The notes under the pieces were generated by a model. It was not told the DNA's origin. It saw only the letters and a list, made by a program, of their open reading frames with translations, and made no database searches. Shown here in pieces: positions 16,646 through 24,276 of a stretch of 64,000 nt of DNA. Origin of the DNA: Coriobacterium glomerans PW2 (GTDB lineage Bacteria > Actinomycetota > Coriobacteriia > Coriobacteriales > Coriobacteriaceae); assembly GCF_000195315.1 (NCBI RefSeq), contig NC_015389.1, forward strand, positions 248,001 to 312,000, in the 5' to 3' direction. Both the position numbers and the translations under genes were made by a program. The first letter of the stretch is position 1. The number at the start of each line of letters is the position of its first letter.

Positions 16646-19057
16646 ATGAATCACTTCGGAGAGCTGACACCCAAGATGCGTTCATTTCGAGACGACCTGA
16701 TCGATGCGGTACCCGAGGTGGATGCCGAGCGCGCGTGCATCGTGACGGAAGTGTATCGAGAGCACGCTGCCGATGCGCTCGCTATCAAGCGCGCCATCAT
16801 GCTCAAAAGGGTTCTAGAGGAGATGAGCATCTTCATCGAGCCCCAGACCCTCATCGCGGGCAATCAGGCCTCGTCGAACCGCAGTGCGCCGATATTTCCC
16901 GAATACGCCATGAGCTGGGTCATCGATGAACTCGATGAGTTCGAGAAGCGGGATGGCGATGTGTTCCACATCACCGAGGACACGAAGCGCAGACTGCGCG
17001 AGATCGCTCCGTTCTGGGAGCACAACACGCTGCTCGATCGCGGTCTCGCGGCGTTCCCGCCCGCTTCCAAGCTCTTCTACGATCTGGGCATCATCAAAAG
17101 CGAGGGCAACATCACCTCGGGGGACGCGCATTGCGCGGTCGATTACGGGGCCCTGCTTCGTCTGGGACTGCGCGATTTCAAGCGTCGCGCCCAAGAGAAG
17201 CTCGATGAGCTCGATCTCACCGATTACCGCAACATCCACAAGAGCTATTTCTATCGCGCTATCATCATTGTGGTCGATGCCGTGAGGGCATTCGCGGGCC
17301 GCTACGCGACGCTTGCGCGCAAGATGGCCCAGACCGAACCCGACATGGATCGCGTCGCCGAGCTGCTCGAGATGGCGCGCATCATGGACAAGGTCCCCTT
17401 TGAGCCCGCCGAGACGCTGCATGAGGCCGTCCAGTCCATGTGGCTGGTACATCTGACGCTGCAGATCGAGTCCAACGGGCACAGTCTGTCCTATGGTCGC
17501 ATGGATCAGTATCTGAACCCGTTTCTCGAGGCGGATCTCGCCCAGGGGCGCACGACCGAGTCGGCGGCCTGCGAGCTGATGTGCAACCTGTGGCTCAAGA
17601 CCTACACCATCAACAAGATTCGCTCGTGGAGCCATACGCAGTTCTCAGCCGGCTCCCCGCTCTATCAGAACGTCACCGTGGGCGGCCAGAAGCTCGTACG
17701 CGGCGAGCCGCGGGACGCCTCGAATCCGATGAGTTGGCTCATTCTGAAATCGGTCGCGCAGTGCCACCTCACCCAGCCCAATCTCACCGTGCGCTACCAC
17801 AAGGGCCTGCCAGATGATTTCATGGCCGAGTGCATCGAGGTCGTTCGCTGCGGATTCGGCATGCCCGCGTTCAACGACGACGAGATCATCATCCCCAGCT
17901 TCATAGATCGCGGGGTCTCTCGTGAGGATGCCTATAACTACTCCGCCATCGGCTGCGTCGAGACCGCGGTTCCCGGCAAATGGGGCTACCGCTGCACGGG
18001 CATGAGCTTTTTGAACTTTCCGAAGGCTCTGCTCATCGGTATGAATGACGGCGTCGATCCCGCGAGCGGCACGCGCCTTCTGGATCACACCGGCCATCTC
18101 GAGGACTTCAAGACGTTCGACGATGTCATGGCCTGCTGGGACAAAACGGTGCGCGAGATGTGCCGTCAGTGCGTGATCATCGATGCCACCTGCGATATGG
18201 TACTCGAGCAGGATACCGCCGATATCCTGTGCTCCTCTCTCACGGATGCCTGCATAGAACGGGGTCTCAACATGAAGGAGGGCGGTGCGGTCTACGACTT
18301 CATCTCCGATCTCCAAGTGGGCATCGCCAATCTCGCCGACTCGCTTGCTGCTATGAAAAAGGTTGTGTTCGAGGAGGGCGCCGTCACGCCGGCGCAGCTG
18401 GCTCGGGCTCTGCGTGAGAACTGGGCGGGCGAGGAGAACGAACGCATTCGCCAGCTCATGGTGGACGCCCCCAAATACGGCAACGATGACGACTATGTTG
18501 ACGGTCTCGTCTCCTCAGCCTATGCCAGCTATATCGATGAGTTGAAGAAGTACCACAACACGCGGTTCGGGCGCGGTCCCATCGGGGGCGTCTACTACGC
18601 CGGGACGAGCTCGATCTCGGCCAACGTCCCCCAAGGCGCCGGTACGCTCGCGACGCCGGACGGCCGTCGGGCCGGTGATCCGCTGGCCGAGGGCTGCAGC
18701 CCCAGCCATGAAGCGGACAAGTTCGGTCCCACATCGGTGTTCAAGAGCGTGGCGAAGCTGCCGACCTCCGAGATCACCGGCGGCGTGCTGCTGAATCAGA
18801 AGGTCACCCCGCAAGTGCTCGACAAACCCGAGAATCGCGCGAAGCTGGCCATGCTCACCCGCGCGTTCTTCGACAAGCTCCATGGCTACCACGTGCAGTA
18901 TAATGTGGTCTCTCGCGAGACGCTCAAAGACGCGCAGGTTCATCCCGAGCGGCATCGCGACCTCATCGTGCGCGTCGCAGGCTACAGCGCCTTTTTCAAC
19001 GTGTTGTCCCGTGCGACCCAAGATGACATCATCGCGCGCACCGAGCAGAGTCTCTGA
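16646..19057 (+). CDS. Glycyl radical enzyme, YbiW/PflD-like (probable anhydrohexitol-6-phosphate ring-opening enzyme)
   Basis: The 803-aa protein matches the length of E. coli YbiW and PflD. The active-site loop is AIGCVETAVPGKWGYRC with thiyl Cys437. It is GCVE rather than the CC of pyruvate formate-lyase, so formate-lyase activity is unlikely. The radical loop is VRVAGYSAFFNVLS with Gly779, near the C-terminus. An FSA-like aldolase follows, and a cognate activase and a hexose-type PTS flank it, the arrangement of ybiW-fsaA and pflD-fsaB. In E. coli those enzymes open 1,5-anhydroglucitol- or anhydromannitol-6-phosphate to 1-deoxyfructose-6-phosphate. No microcompartment genes argue for choline or propanediol chemistry. 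Start ATG 16646 follows AAAGGAAGTATC. Confidence 0.88.
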   Translation: MNHFGELTPKMRSFRDDLIDAVPEVDAERACIVTEVYREHAADALAIKRAIMLKRVLEEMSIFIEPQTLIAGNQASSNRSAPIFPEYAMSWVIDELDEFEKRDGDVFHITEDTKRRLREIAPFWEHNTLLDRGLAAFPPASKLFYDLGIIKSEGNITSGDAHCAVDYGALLRLGLRDFKRRAQEKLDELDLTDYRNIHKSYFYRAIIIVVDAVRAFAGRYATLARKMAQTEPDMDRVAELLEMARIMDKVPFEPAETLHEAVQSMWLVHLTLQIESNGHSLSYGRMDQYLNPFLEADLAQGRTTESAACELMCNLWLKTYTINKIRSWSHTQFSAGSPLYQNVTVGGQKLVRGEPRDASNPMSWLILKSVAQCHLTQPNLTVRYHKGLPDDFMAECIEVVRCGFGMPAFNDDEIIIPSFIDRGVSREDAYNYSAIGCVETAVPGKWGYRCTGMSFLNFPKALLIGMNDGVDPASGTRLLDHTGHLEDFKTFDDVMACWDKTVREMCRQCVIIDATCDMVLEQDTADILCSSLTDACIERGLNMKEGGAVYDFISDLQVGIANLADSLAAMKKVVFEEGAVTPAQLARALRENWAGEENERIRQLMVDAPKYGNDDDYVDGLVSSAYASYIDELKKYHNTRFGRGPIGGVYYAGTSSISANVPQGAGTLATPDGRRAGDPLAEGCSPSHEADKFGPTSVFKSVAKLPTSEITGGVLLNQKVTPQVLDKPENRAKLAMLTRAFFDKLHGYHVQYNVVSRETLKDAQVHPERHRDLIVRVAGYSAFFNVLSRATQDDIIARTEQSL

Positions 19058-19105
19058 CAGAGACGCGACCGCGCGCCGAACCACGCGCGCGCCACCGCAG
19101 CGCTG

Positions 19106-19140
19106 GGGCGCCGCAGATCCCGCCAGGATCTGCGGCGCCC
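19106..19140 (+). other. Perfect 15-bp hairpin between GRE and aldolase genes
   Basis: Arms GGGCGCCGCAGATCC and GGATCTGCGGCGCCC flank a 5-base loop, CGCCA. No T-tract follows, and the aldolase gene begins 38 bases later. This is more likely a 3'-end stabiliser or processing element that lets the abundant GRE message outlast the aldolase message than a full terminator. Confidence 0.75.
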
Positions 19141-19177
19141 GTATCCTCAGGCCATCCGTTTTGAAGGGAAACAAACC

Positions 19178-19855
19178 ATGAAACTGATCATCGACGATGC
19201 GAACATCGAGGCAATCAAGCATCTGATCGAGATATATCCCATAGACGGCGTGACGACGAATCCCTCTATCCTGGCAGCAGCGGCCCGGCCTCCCTTCGAG
19301 GTGCTGAAGGAGATCCGCTCGATCATCGGATGCGATGCGGAACTGCATGTTCAAGTCGTCGCGCGAGACACGCGAGGCATGCTCGCCGATGCTCGGCGCA
19401 TCACCGGTGAGCTGGGCGACGGCACGTTTGTGAAGGTCCCCGCCGTCCCAGAGGGTCTTCATGCCATGAAGCTGCTCGCGACCGAAGGGGTGCGCGTCAC
19501 CGCCACGGCGATCTACACGCCCATGCAGGCCTTTCTCGCGGCGAAGGCCGGCGCGAGCTATGCGGCTCCCTATATCAACCGCATCGACAACATGGGCTAC
19601 GATGGAGTCGAGGTGGCCAAGACCATCCATGACATCTTCGGCGCGAACGGGCTTCCCTGCGAGGTCCTGGCTGCGAGTTTCAAGAACTCCCAGCAGGTTC
19701 TCGATCTCGTTCGCTACGGCGTGGGCGCCGCGACGGTTGCGCCGGCGGTGATCGAGGGGTTCGTGAAGAGTGCCGCCATCGATGCCGCCATCGATGCGTT
19801 CGTTGCGGACTTCGAGGGGCTCTGCGCACCGGGAAAGACGATGGCGACCTGCTAG
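19178..19855 (+). CDS. fsa: Fructose-6-phosphate aldolase/transaldolase-like protein
   Basis: This 225-aa TalC/FsaA-type class I aldolase is a compact TIM barrel that cleaves ketose-6-phosphates through a Lys Schiff base. Motifs are MKLIIDDANIEAI at the N-terminus, DGVTTNPSIL, FVKVPAVPEGLHAMKLL (catalytic Lys in VKVP), VTATAIYTPMQAFLAAKAGA, YINRIDNMG, and VLAASFKNSQQVL. Pairing with a YbiW/PflD-like GRE suggests the substrate is 1-deoxyfructose-6-phosphate, giving glyceraldehyde-3-phosphate plus hydroxyacetone. That substrate is inferred. A GAAGGGAAACAAACC site precedes the ATG. Confidence 0.92.
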   Translation: MKLIIDDANIEAIKHLIEIYPIDGVTTNPSILAAAARPPFEVLKEIRSIIGCDAELHVQVVARDTRGMLADARRITGELGDGTFVKVPAVPEGLHAMKLLATEGVRVTATAIYTPMQAFLAAKAGASYAAPYINRIDNMGYDGVEVAKTIHDIFGANGLPCEVLAASFKNSQQVLDLVRYGVGAATVAPAVIEGFVKSAAIDAAIDAFVADFEGLCAPGKTMATC

Positions 19856-19882
19856 TGTCTTCGGCGGGCATCTGAGATCACA

Positions 19883-19921
19883 GGGGCGCCCCGGCAGCAT
19901 CGCCGGGGCGCCCCTTGTTGT
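19883..19921 (+). terminator. Terminator of GRE-aldolase transcript
   Basis: The 13-bp arms GGGGCGCCCCGGC and GCCGGGGCGCCCC surround a 6-base loop and are followed by TTGTTGT. It starts 28 bases after the aldolase stop. Confidence 0.85.
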
Positions 19922-19929
19922 GATCGCCC

Positions 19930-19970
19930 AAAAGAGGGGCCCCGTCTCCTGAATGGAGACGGGGCCCCTC
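19930..19970 (-). terminator. Terminator of the PTS operon
   Basis: The 16-bp arms GAGGGGCCCCGTCTCC and GGAGACGGGGCCCCTC have loop TGAAT and, on the minus strand, a trailing TTTT. It closes the convergent minus-strand PTS genes back to back with the aldolase terminator. Confidence 0.88.
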
Positions 19971-19998
19971 GCCGTCGTGCGGATGTCGCATCAGCGGC

Positions 19999-21000
19999 CT
20001 AGAAGAACCCGATCAGAGCTCCGGCGATACCGATGATGAACAGTCCGAAGATGATCACGATGGGATTGACCTTCTTGCGAAGTAACGTGATGCAGCCGAG
20101 GGTGAGGATCAGCGCCATGAGACCCGGAAGCAGCTGGTCGAGCACGGTCTGAAGCGTGGCTATCTTGATGAGCCGCGCAGGATCGGATGCGTATTGGCCG
20201 GCGTTCATGACGATGGAATATCCACCGTTCGCCGCGTTCTGAACGGCCTTCACCGCTCCTGAAAGGATGTCGGGCGTGATCGATCCCCCGCCGTTGAGCA
20301 GGTCGGTCAGCTTGGTGATGTCGGGAAACTTTTCAGCCACCGATCCCATATCGGCGTTCGAGAAGACGATCTTCGACAGATCGATGGTCGTCCAGCGCGG
20401 TATCAGGACACCCATGATGAACATGCCCAAGATAGACGCGCCCATGGTGATCTTCTGCATGAGGCCGCCGGACAGATCCTTCGTGATGTTCGATCCCTGC
20501 CGGTAACCGAGCTCTTGCGTGTACCATTTGAATGCGAGGCGCACGATGTTCCATATCACGAAGAACAGACATGGACCCAGCGGGTTCATGCCCAGTGCCA
20601 GCGAGGCGGCGAAGGCACCGAGCACCGGACGAAGCGTACCCCAGAACACGGGGTCGCCCACACCGGCCAGAGGACCCATCATGCCGATCTTCACGCCCTG
20701 TATCGCGGCGTCATCGATCTCGGCGCCGTTTGCGCGCTCCTCCTCGAGCGCCATGACGACGCCGAAGATCGGTGCCGCCAGATAGGGGTGCGTGTTGAAG
20801 AACTCCATATGGCGCTTGACGAACGCCTTCTGATCCTCGATGTCAGGATACAGGCGCTTCATAGCGGGAAGCATGGCGTAGCACCATCCGAGGTGCTGCA
20901 TGCGCTCATAGTTGATGGAGCCCTGTTCGAAGGACTGGCGCCAGAAGACTTTGACGCGGTCCGACTTCGTGAGCCTGATCCGCTTTTCGGTATCGGTCAT
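19999..21000 (-). CDS. PTS mannose-family IID component
   Basis: EIID is the second membrane subunit of mannose-family PTS permeases and occurs only in that family. The 333-aa protein has the family's usual start region (KVFWRQSFEQGSINYERMQHLGWCYAMLPAMKRLY), the motif KIGMMGPLAGVGDPVFWGTLRP, and a hydrophobic C-terminus (LMALILTLGCITLL, IVIIFGLFIIGIAGALIGFF). It is the last gene of the IIAB-IIC-IID operon and ends at a strong terminator shared back to back with the aldolase gene. Sugar specificity cannot be read from the sequence. Confidence 0.95.
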   Translation of the reverse strand: MTDTEKRIRLTKSDRVKVFWRQSFEQGSINYERMQHLGWCYAMLPAMKRLYPDIEDQKAFVKRHMEFFNTHPYLAAPIFGVVMALEEERANGAEIDDAAIQGVKIGMMGPLAGVGDPVFWGTLRPVLGAFAASLALGMNPLGPCLFFVIWNIVRLAFKWYTQELGYRQGSNITKDLSGGLMQKITMGASILGMFIMGVLIPRWTTIDLSKIVFSNADMGSVAEKFPDITKLTDLLNGGGSITPDILSGAVKAVQNAANGGYSIVMNAGQYASDPARLIKIATLQTVLDQLLPGLMALILTLGCITLLRKKVNPIVIIFGLFIIGIAGALIGFF

Positions 21001-21018
21001 TGATTGCTCCCCTCTTTT

Positions 21019-21822
21019 CTATTCGTAGTCATTGATGATGTCATCCAGGACGTCCTCAGAGGAGCCCGAACCGAGCGACGGACCGGAGCCACCGTTGAAT
21101 TCCGGTGCCAGCTGCAGATATACGAGTGCGATGCCCACGCCGATCATGCCCATCGCGATCAGGTTGAGCTGGGTGATGGCCGCCAGAGCGAAGCCGATGA
21201 TGAAGAACGGCCAGACCTTCGGCGTGGCCATCATGTTGATGACCATGGCGTAGCCGACGACCACGATGAAGCCGCCCGCAGCCGACAGGCCGGCGGTCAA
21301 CCAGGGTGGAATGGAGCTGAGCGCCGCTTGGACCGCCCCGACCGGCACCAGAATGATCAGCAGGGCCGGGATGGCGCAGCGAAGGCCCTGAAGCAGCATG
21401 ACCAGATAGTGAGCGAACTCCACGCCGCGAATGTTGCCTGAGGCACCGGCCCTGTCGGCACCGTGGACGATGCCGACCGCGATCGTGCGAACGAAGATCG
21501 TAAGGGCCAGACCAGCGACCGCCAGCGCCATGGCGCTGGCGATACCCGTGGAAACCTCGACGCCTTTCATGCAGACGAGGATCGCGGACGCAGTCGAGCA
21601 CAGCGCGGCATCCGGGGCCACGGCTGCACCGATATTCATCCAGCCCAGAGCGACGAGCTGGAGCGATCCGCCGAGCATGAGCGCCTCGGGCAGATGCCCC
21701 GTCGCGAGTCCTATAAGCGAACATGCCACGATGGGCTGATGGAATTGGAACTCGTCCAAGACCGACTCGACGCCGGCCAGAAACGAGAAGATCAACACGA
21801 GCAGAATCGGAATCAAACTCAT
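21019..21822 (-). CDS. PTS mannose/sorbose-family IIC component
   Basis: This is the membrane channel subunit of a mannose-family PTS (267 aa, six to seven helices). Typical segments are FQFHQPIVACSLIGLATGHLPEALMLGGSLQLVALGWMNIGAAVAPDAALCS (shown here as the stretch near residues 28-80) and a C-terminal polar tail. The start is ATG 21822 because AAAGGAGTGCATT precedes it. Upstream in-frame codons are not coding-like. It lies 18 bases before the IID gene and 34 after the IIAB gene. Confidence 0.94.
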   Translation of the reverse strand: MSLIPILLVLIFSFLAGVESVLDEFQFHQPIVACSLIGLATGHLPEALMLGGSLQLVALGWMNIGAAVAPDAALCSTASAILVCMKGVEVSTGIASAMALAVAGLALTIFVRTIAVGIVHGADRAGASGNIRGVEFAHYLVMLLQGLRCAIPALLIILVPVGAVQAALSSIPPWLTAGLSAAGGFIVVVGYAMVINMMATPKVWPFFIIGFALAAITQLNLIAMGMIGVGIALVYLQLAPEFNGGSGPSLGSGSSEDVLDDIINDYE

Positions 21823-21856
21823 AATGCACTCCTTTCTCAGATGTGTTACGCGAAGC

Positions 21857-22813
21857 CTAGGCGATCGCGGTCTTGGCAAGCAGATTCCACAGGCCCTCGT
21901 CTCGGTCCGTGGGGACCTTCTGTATGCAGAACTCGCAACCTTTGTCGCGTAGCGCCTCCAGGGCCGCGACATCATCGCGGTCAACCGATACGGCGCTGCC
22001 GAGCATCGTCTTGCCGGCGGAGTGCGCCATCGATCCGATATTCACAAGCGGTATCTGGATTCCGGCGCTCACCACCCGCAGAACGTCTTGGGGGTTCTCG
22101 AACAGCAGCAGCAGCCGCTGACCGGCGAAGCGGTCGTCTTTGCAGATCTGTATGATCTTGTCAACGGGAACGACGTTGGCCTTCGTTCCCGGAGGAGCCG
22201 CCTCGGTGATGAGGGTCTTGCGGAGTTCGTCATGGGCGACGCCGTCAGATACCACCATGATGCGAGTCGGCTGAACCTGCTTGGTCCAAGCCATCGCGAC
22301 CTGACCATGAAGCAGCCGAGAGTCGATACGGCACCAGACGATCTCGGGAAGCTTCCCCGTGCCGCCGAGTGCCGCCGCAGCGGAGACATTCCTCGGTCTC
22401 GCGCTGTGCTTCGGCTGCAGCCCCTCGGGAGAGATGCGGACGCCCTGCCTGCCTACGGAAAAGATGTGCGCCGCCAGCTCAGCTGCCGATTCGAGCGACG
22501 ACATGTTCGAGTAGGCTTCGATGAACATCGGAAGCGACAGCCCGGTGACCGTGATCCATCCGGTTCGTCCCTCGGATGCGAGCTTGATCTGGTTGAAGGG
22601 CGTGCCTCCCCACAGATCGGCAAGAAATAGCAGCTGATTCGGGTTGCCGAGAGAGCTTATGGCCTCATCGAGCTTGTTGCGGTAATCCTGAGGACCCTCT
22701 TGGGGCTCAAGATTCGCGATGGCGACATGCTCGATCTCACCGAACACCATACCGGCTGCTTGCTTGACACCTCCCGCCAGCTCCCCGTGACTCGCCAAGA
22801 CGATCCCAACCAT
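21857..22813 (-). CDS. PTS mannose-family fused IIAB component
   Basis: This cytoplasmic phosphoryl-transfer protein (318 aa) has IIA and IIB domains fused. The IIA domain starts MVGIVLASHGELAGG with phosphorylated His9 and includes FLADLWGGTPFNQ. A linker around 125-150 leads to the IIB domain, EIVWCRIDSRLLHGQVAMAW, with His169 as second phosphoryl acceptor. The start is ATG 22813 after GAAGGAGGACAT. It opens the operon, and its promoter lies in the AT-rich region 22814-22975. With the divergently placed GRE cluster, it would import and 6-phosphorylate the pathway sugar. Confidence 0.94.
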   Translation of the reverse strand: MVGIVLASHGELAGGVKQAAGMVFGEIEHVAIANLEPQEGPQDYRNKLDEAISSLGNPNQLLFLADLWGGTPFNQIKLASEGRTGWITVTGLSLPMFIEAYSNMSSLESAAELAAHIFSVGRQGVRISPEGLQPKHSARPRNVSAAAALGGTGKLPEIVWCRIDSRLLHGQVAMAWTKQVQPTRIMVVSDGVAHDELRKTLITEAAPPGTKANVVPVDKIIQICKDDRFAGQRLLLLFENPQDVLRVVSAGIQIPLVNIGSMAHSAGKTMLGSAVSVDRDDVAALEALRDKGCEFCIQKVPTDRDEGLWNLLAKTAIA

Positions 22814-23246
22814 ATGTCCTCCTTCAATCGAAGTTGATAGCACTGTAACAGTATGTATTTAATTTGGAAATACTTTGCGTATAATTCCGTAAACGTATTA
22901 ACTTTCATACGTAAGTGGTATTAATTTGCAAGAAAAGTAAAGAAAAAGTATCATTTGAAAAATATATTTTCAATGCGAGAACCTCCGGCACATGCCATAT
23001 GTGTTGCGCGTTCGGCAACATATGTCAGCATCATGTCACTTGCGCGCATGATGCGCAAGCCCGCCCTTGAAGCGCTCTCGTGTCGTTGTGGCATGCGATA
23101 GAAGCCTATGCGGCCGAGGAAAATCGCGGCGATCGGTTGTTGATAGGCGTCAGCGCTCCATCGACGCGGGCCGTCGAGACCGGCCCGCGTCTCGCCGGCC
23201 CGCGAAACCGACTCAGCGGCTTCAGAGGCCCCGTGTCGGCGATGGC
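22814..23246. promoter_or_regulatory. PTS operon promoter region and spacer to the S24 gene
   Basis: The first 160 bases are very AT-rich, unlike the surroundings. On the minus strand a TTATAC box (22879-22884) lies downstream of the dyad ACGTAT-8 bases-ATACGT (22893-22912), which would cover the -35 region. A second dyad, TTGAAAA-5 bases-TTTTCAA, lies at 22955-22973. Further right are imperfect inverted repeats with arms CATATGTGTTGC and GCAACATATG (22996-23026) and a GC stem with GACGCGGGCC arms near 23162-23191. No gene is seen. Confidence 0.55.
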
Positions 23247-23882
23247 CTAGCTCATCTGGGTACGCGACTGAAACCAGACGACGATGCCGTGAATGCTGAC
23301 ATTGCGGCTGTCGCCGCGCTCTATGATCACATCGCAGTGCTCCGAATTCCAGGACTCCGGGGAGAGCACGAGGGTGTGCGCGGTCTGATAGAGTCTGCGG
23401 ACAAGGCACTCGGATCCATCGATTGAGACCACGGCGATAGAGCCGCTGCGCGGCTCTGATTCGGGGTCGATGAGAATCAAGCAGCCCTCCGGATAGACAC
23501 GATTCATGCAATCGCCTTTGACTTCGAGAAAGTATGCGTTCGGATGCGCCAGCGCGACCTCACTCGGCAGCTCGATGCACTCATCGAGCATATCGGGCTT
23601 GTTGGCGATTCCCGGATGAATCCGTCTGCGCAGTCGCGCGCAGGGAGCCCTGATCTTGTCGAGCGCGCGCTTCAGGTCGTTCGCGTCGTTGTCACCCACG
23701 ACGATGGTGACCGGTACGCCAAGCGTTTGCGCGAGCCTCTGAATCGTCTTGATCGGCGGGTTCGATGTGCCGTTTTCCCATTGGGTGACCGTGGTGCGCG
23801 CCACACCGATCCTCTCAGCGAGCTGCGCCTGCGTGAGACCGATTATCTTTCTGATGAGTCTGATGTTCTCCGGTAGCGCCAT
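23247..23882 (-). CDS. XRE-S24 repressor-like protein with altered catalytic dyad
   Basis: The 211-aa protein combines an XRE helix-turn-helix (IGLTQAQLAERIGVARTTV, residues 14-32) with a LexA/CI-type S24 domain (about 115-205). In active family members the nucleophile sits in GDSM. Here the motif is GDCMNRVYPEGCLILID, so residue 125 is Cys. The Lys usually found in the TVKR-type strand is Arg162 (LVRRLY). No Ala-Gly cleavage site is obvious in the linker. It may be a non-cleaving or redox-sensitive repressor. No phage genes are nearby. The ATG has only weak upstream ribosome-site similarity. Confidence 0.87.
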   Translation of the reverse strand: MALPENIRLIRKIIGLTQAQLAERIGVARTTVTQWENGTSNPPIKTIQRLAQTLGVPVTIVVGDNDANDLKRALDKIRAPCARLRRRIHPGIANKPDMLDECIELPSEVALAHPNAYFLEVKGDCMNRVYPEGCLILIDPESEPRSGSIAVVSIDGSECLVRRLYQTAHTLVLSPESWNSEHCDVIIERGDSRNVSIHGIVVWFQSRTQMS

Positions 23883-24276
23883 GCCAGCTCCCTGTGTTAA
23901 GTTTCAGTGACATAGTAATACCACGTTTTCGGCGTGCCAATGCTCTATTCGCGCCCAGTGCGATTCTCGCGTCGGTGGTGTCACGGCCAGCCGCGGGCTC
24001 CAGACGGGGTTGAGGGCGCTCGTCTTTGCGCGATAAAGAGCAAGGGGATGATTCCGCCCTCGTAGCACGCTATGATCTCCACGGTTTCTACACCCCTTAT
24101 GAGAGAGACCGAGATGAGGGGTCGCGCAGATGGGCGACTCGGCTGATGTCTCCGCGGTGGCAATCGACGATCTGATCCCGTTTGCATTATCTTTTTTCGT
24201 TGGAATTCGCGCGACCCCACGCTCAGAACCCATATGATTGAATCTGCTTGCCTTTGGTAGCTATGAGGAGGATCTC
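23883..24276. other. 394-bp divergent intergenic region
   Basis: The region separates the S24-repressor gene from the DUF4012 gene. It contains no convincing ORF. AT-rich patches at 23895-23935 and 24180-24200 probably hold the two promoters. A strong GAGGAGGATCTC ribosome site for the right-hand gene ends the region. Confidence 0.5.

Noticed and set aside
16646-19057. GRE as pyruvate formate-lyase, choline trimethylamine-lyase or propanediol dehydratase
   Set aside because: There is a single-Cys GCVE motif instead of CC, no microcompartment or aldehyde dehydrogenase genes, and the aldolase and PTS partners fit the YbiW/PflD group instead.
18515-19900. 461-codon open frame on the minus strand opposite the GRE 3' end and the aldolase gene
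   Set aside because: It is the mirror of two well-supported genes, as usual in high-GC DNA, and the translation is Arg/His-rich without family motifs.
23247-23882. Prophage repressor marking a phage
   Set aside because: No integrase, Cro, antirepressor or structural gene is nearby, and the flanking genes are PTS and envelope genes.
23904-24233. 109-codon minus-strand ORF between the S24 and DUF4012 genes
   Set aside because: There is no ribosome site, and composition is unlike neighbouring proteins. The region must contain two divergent promoters.
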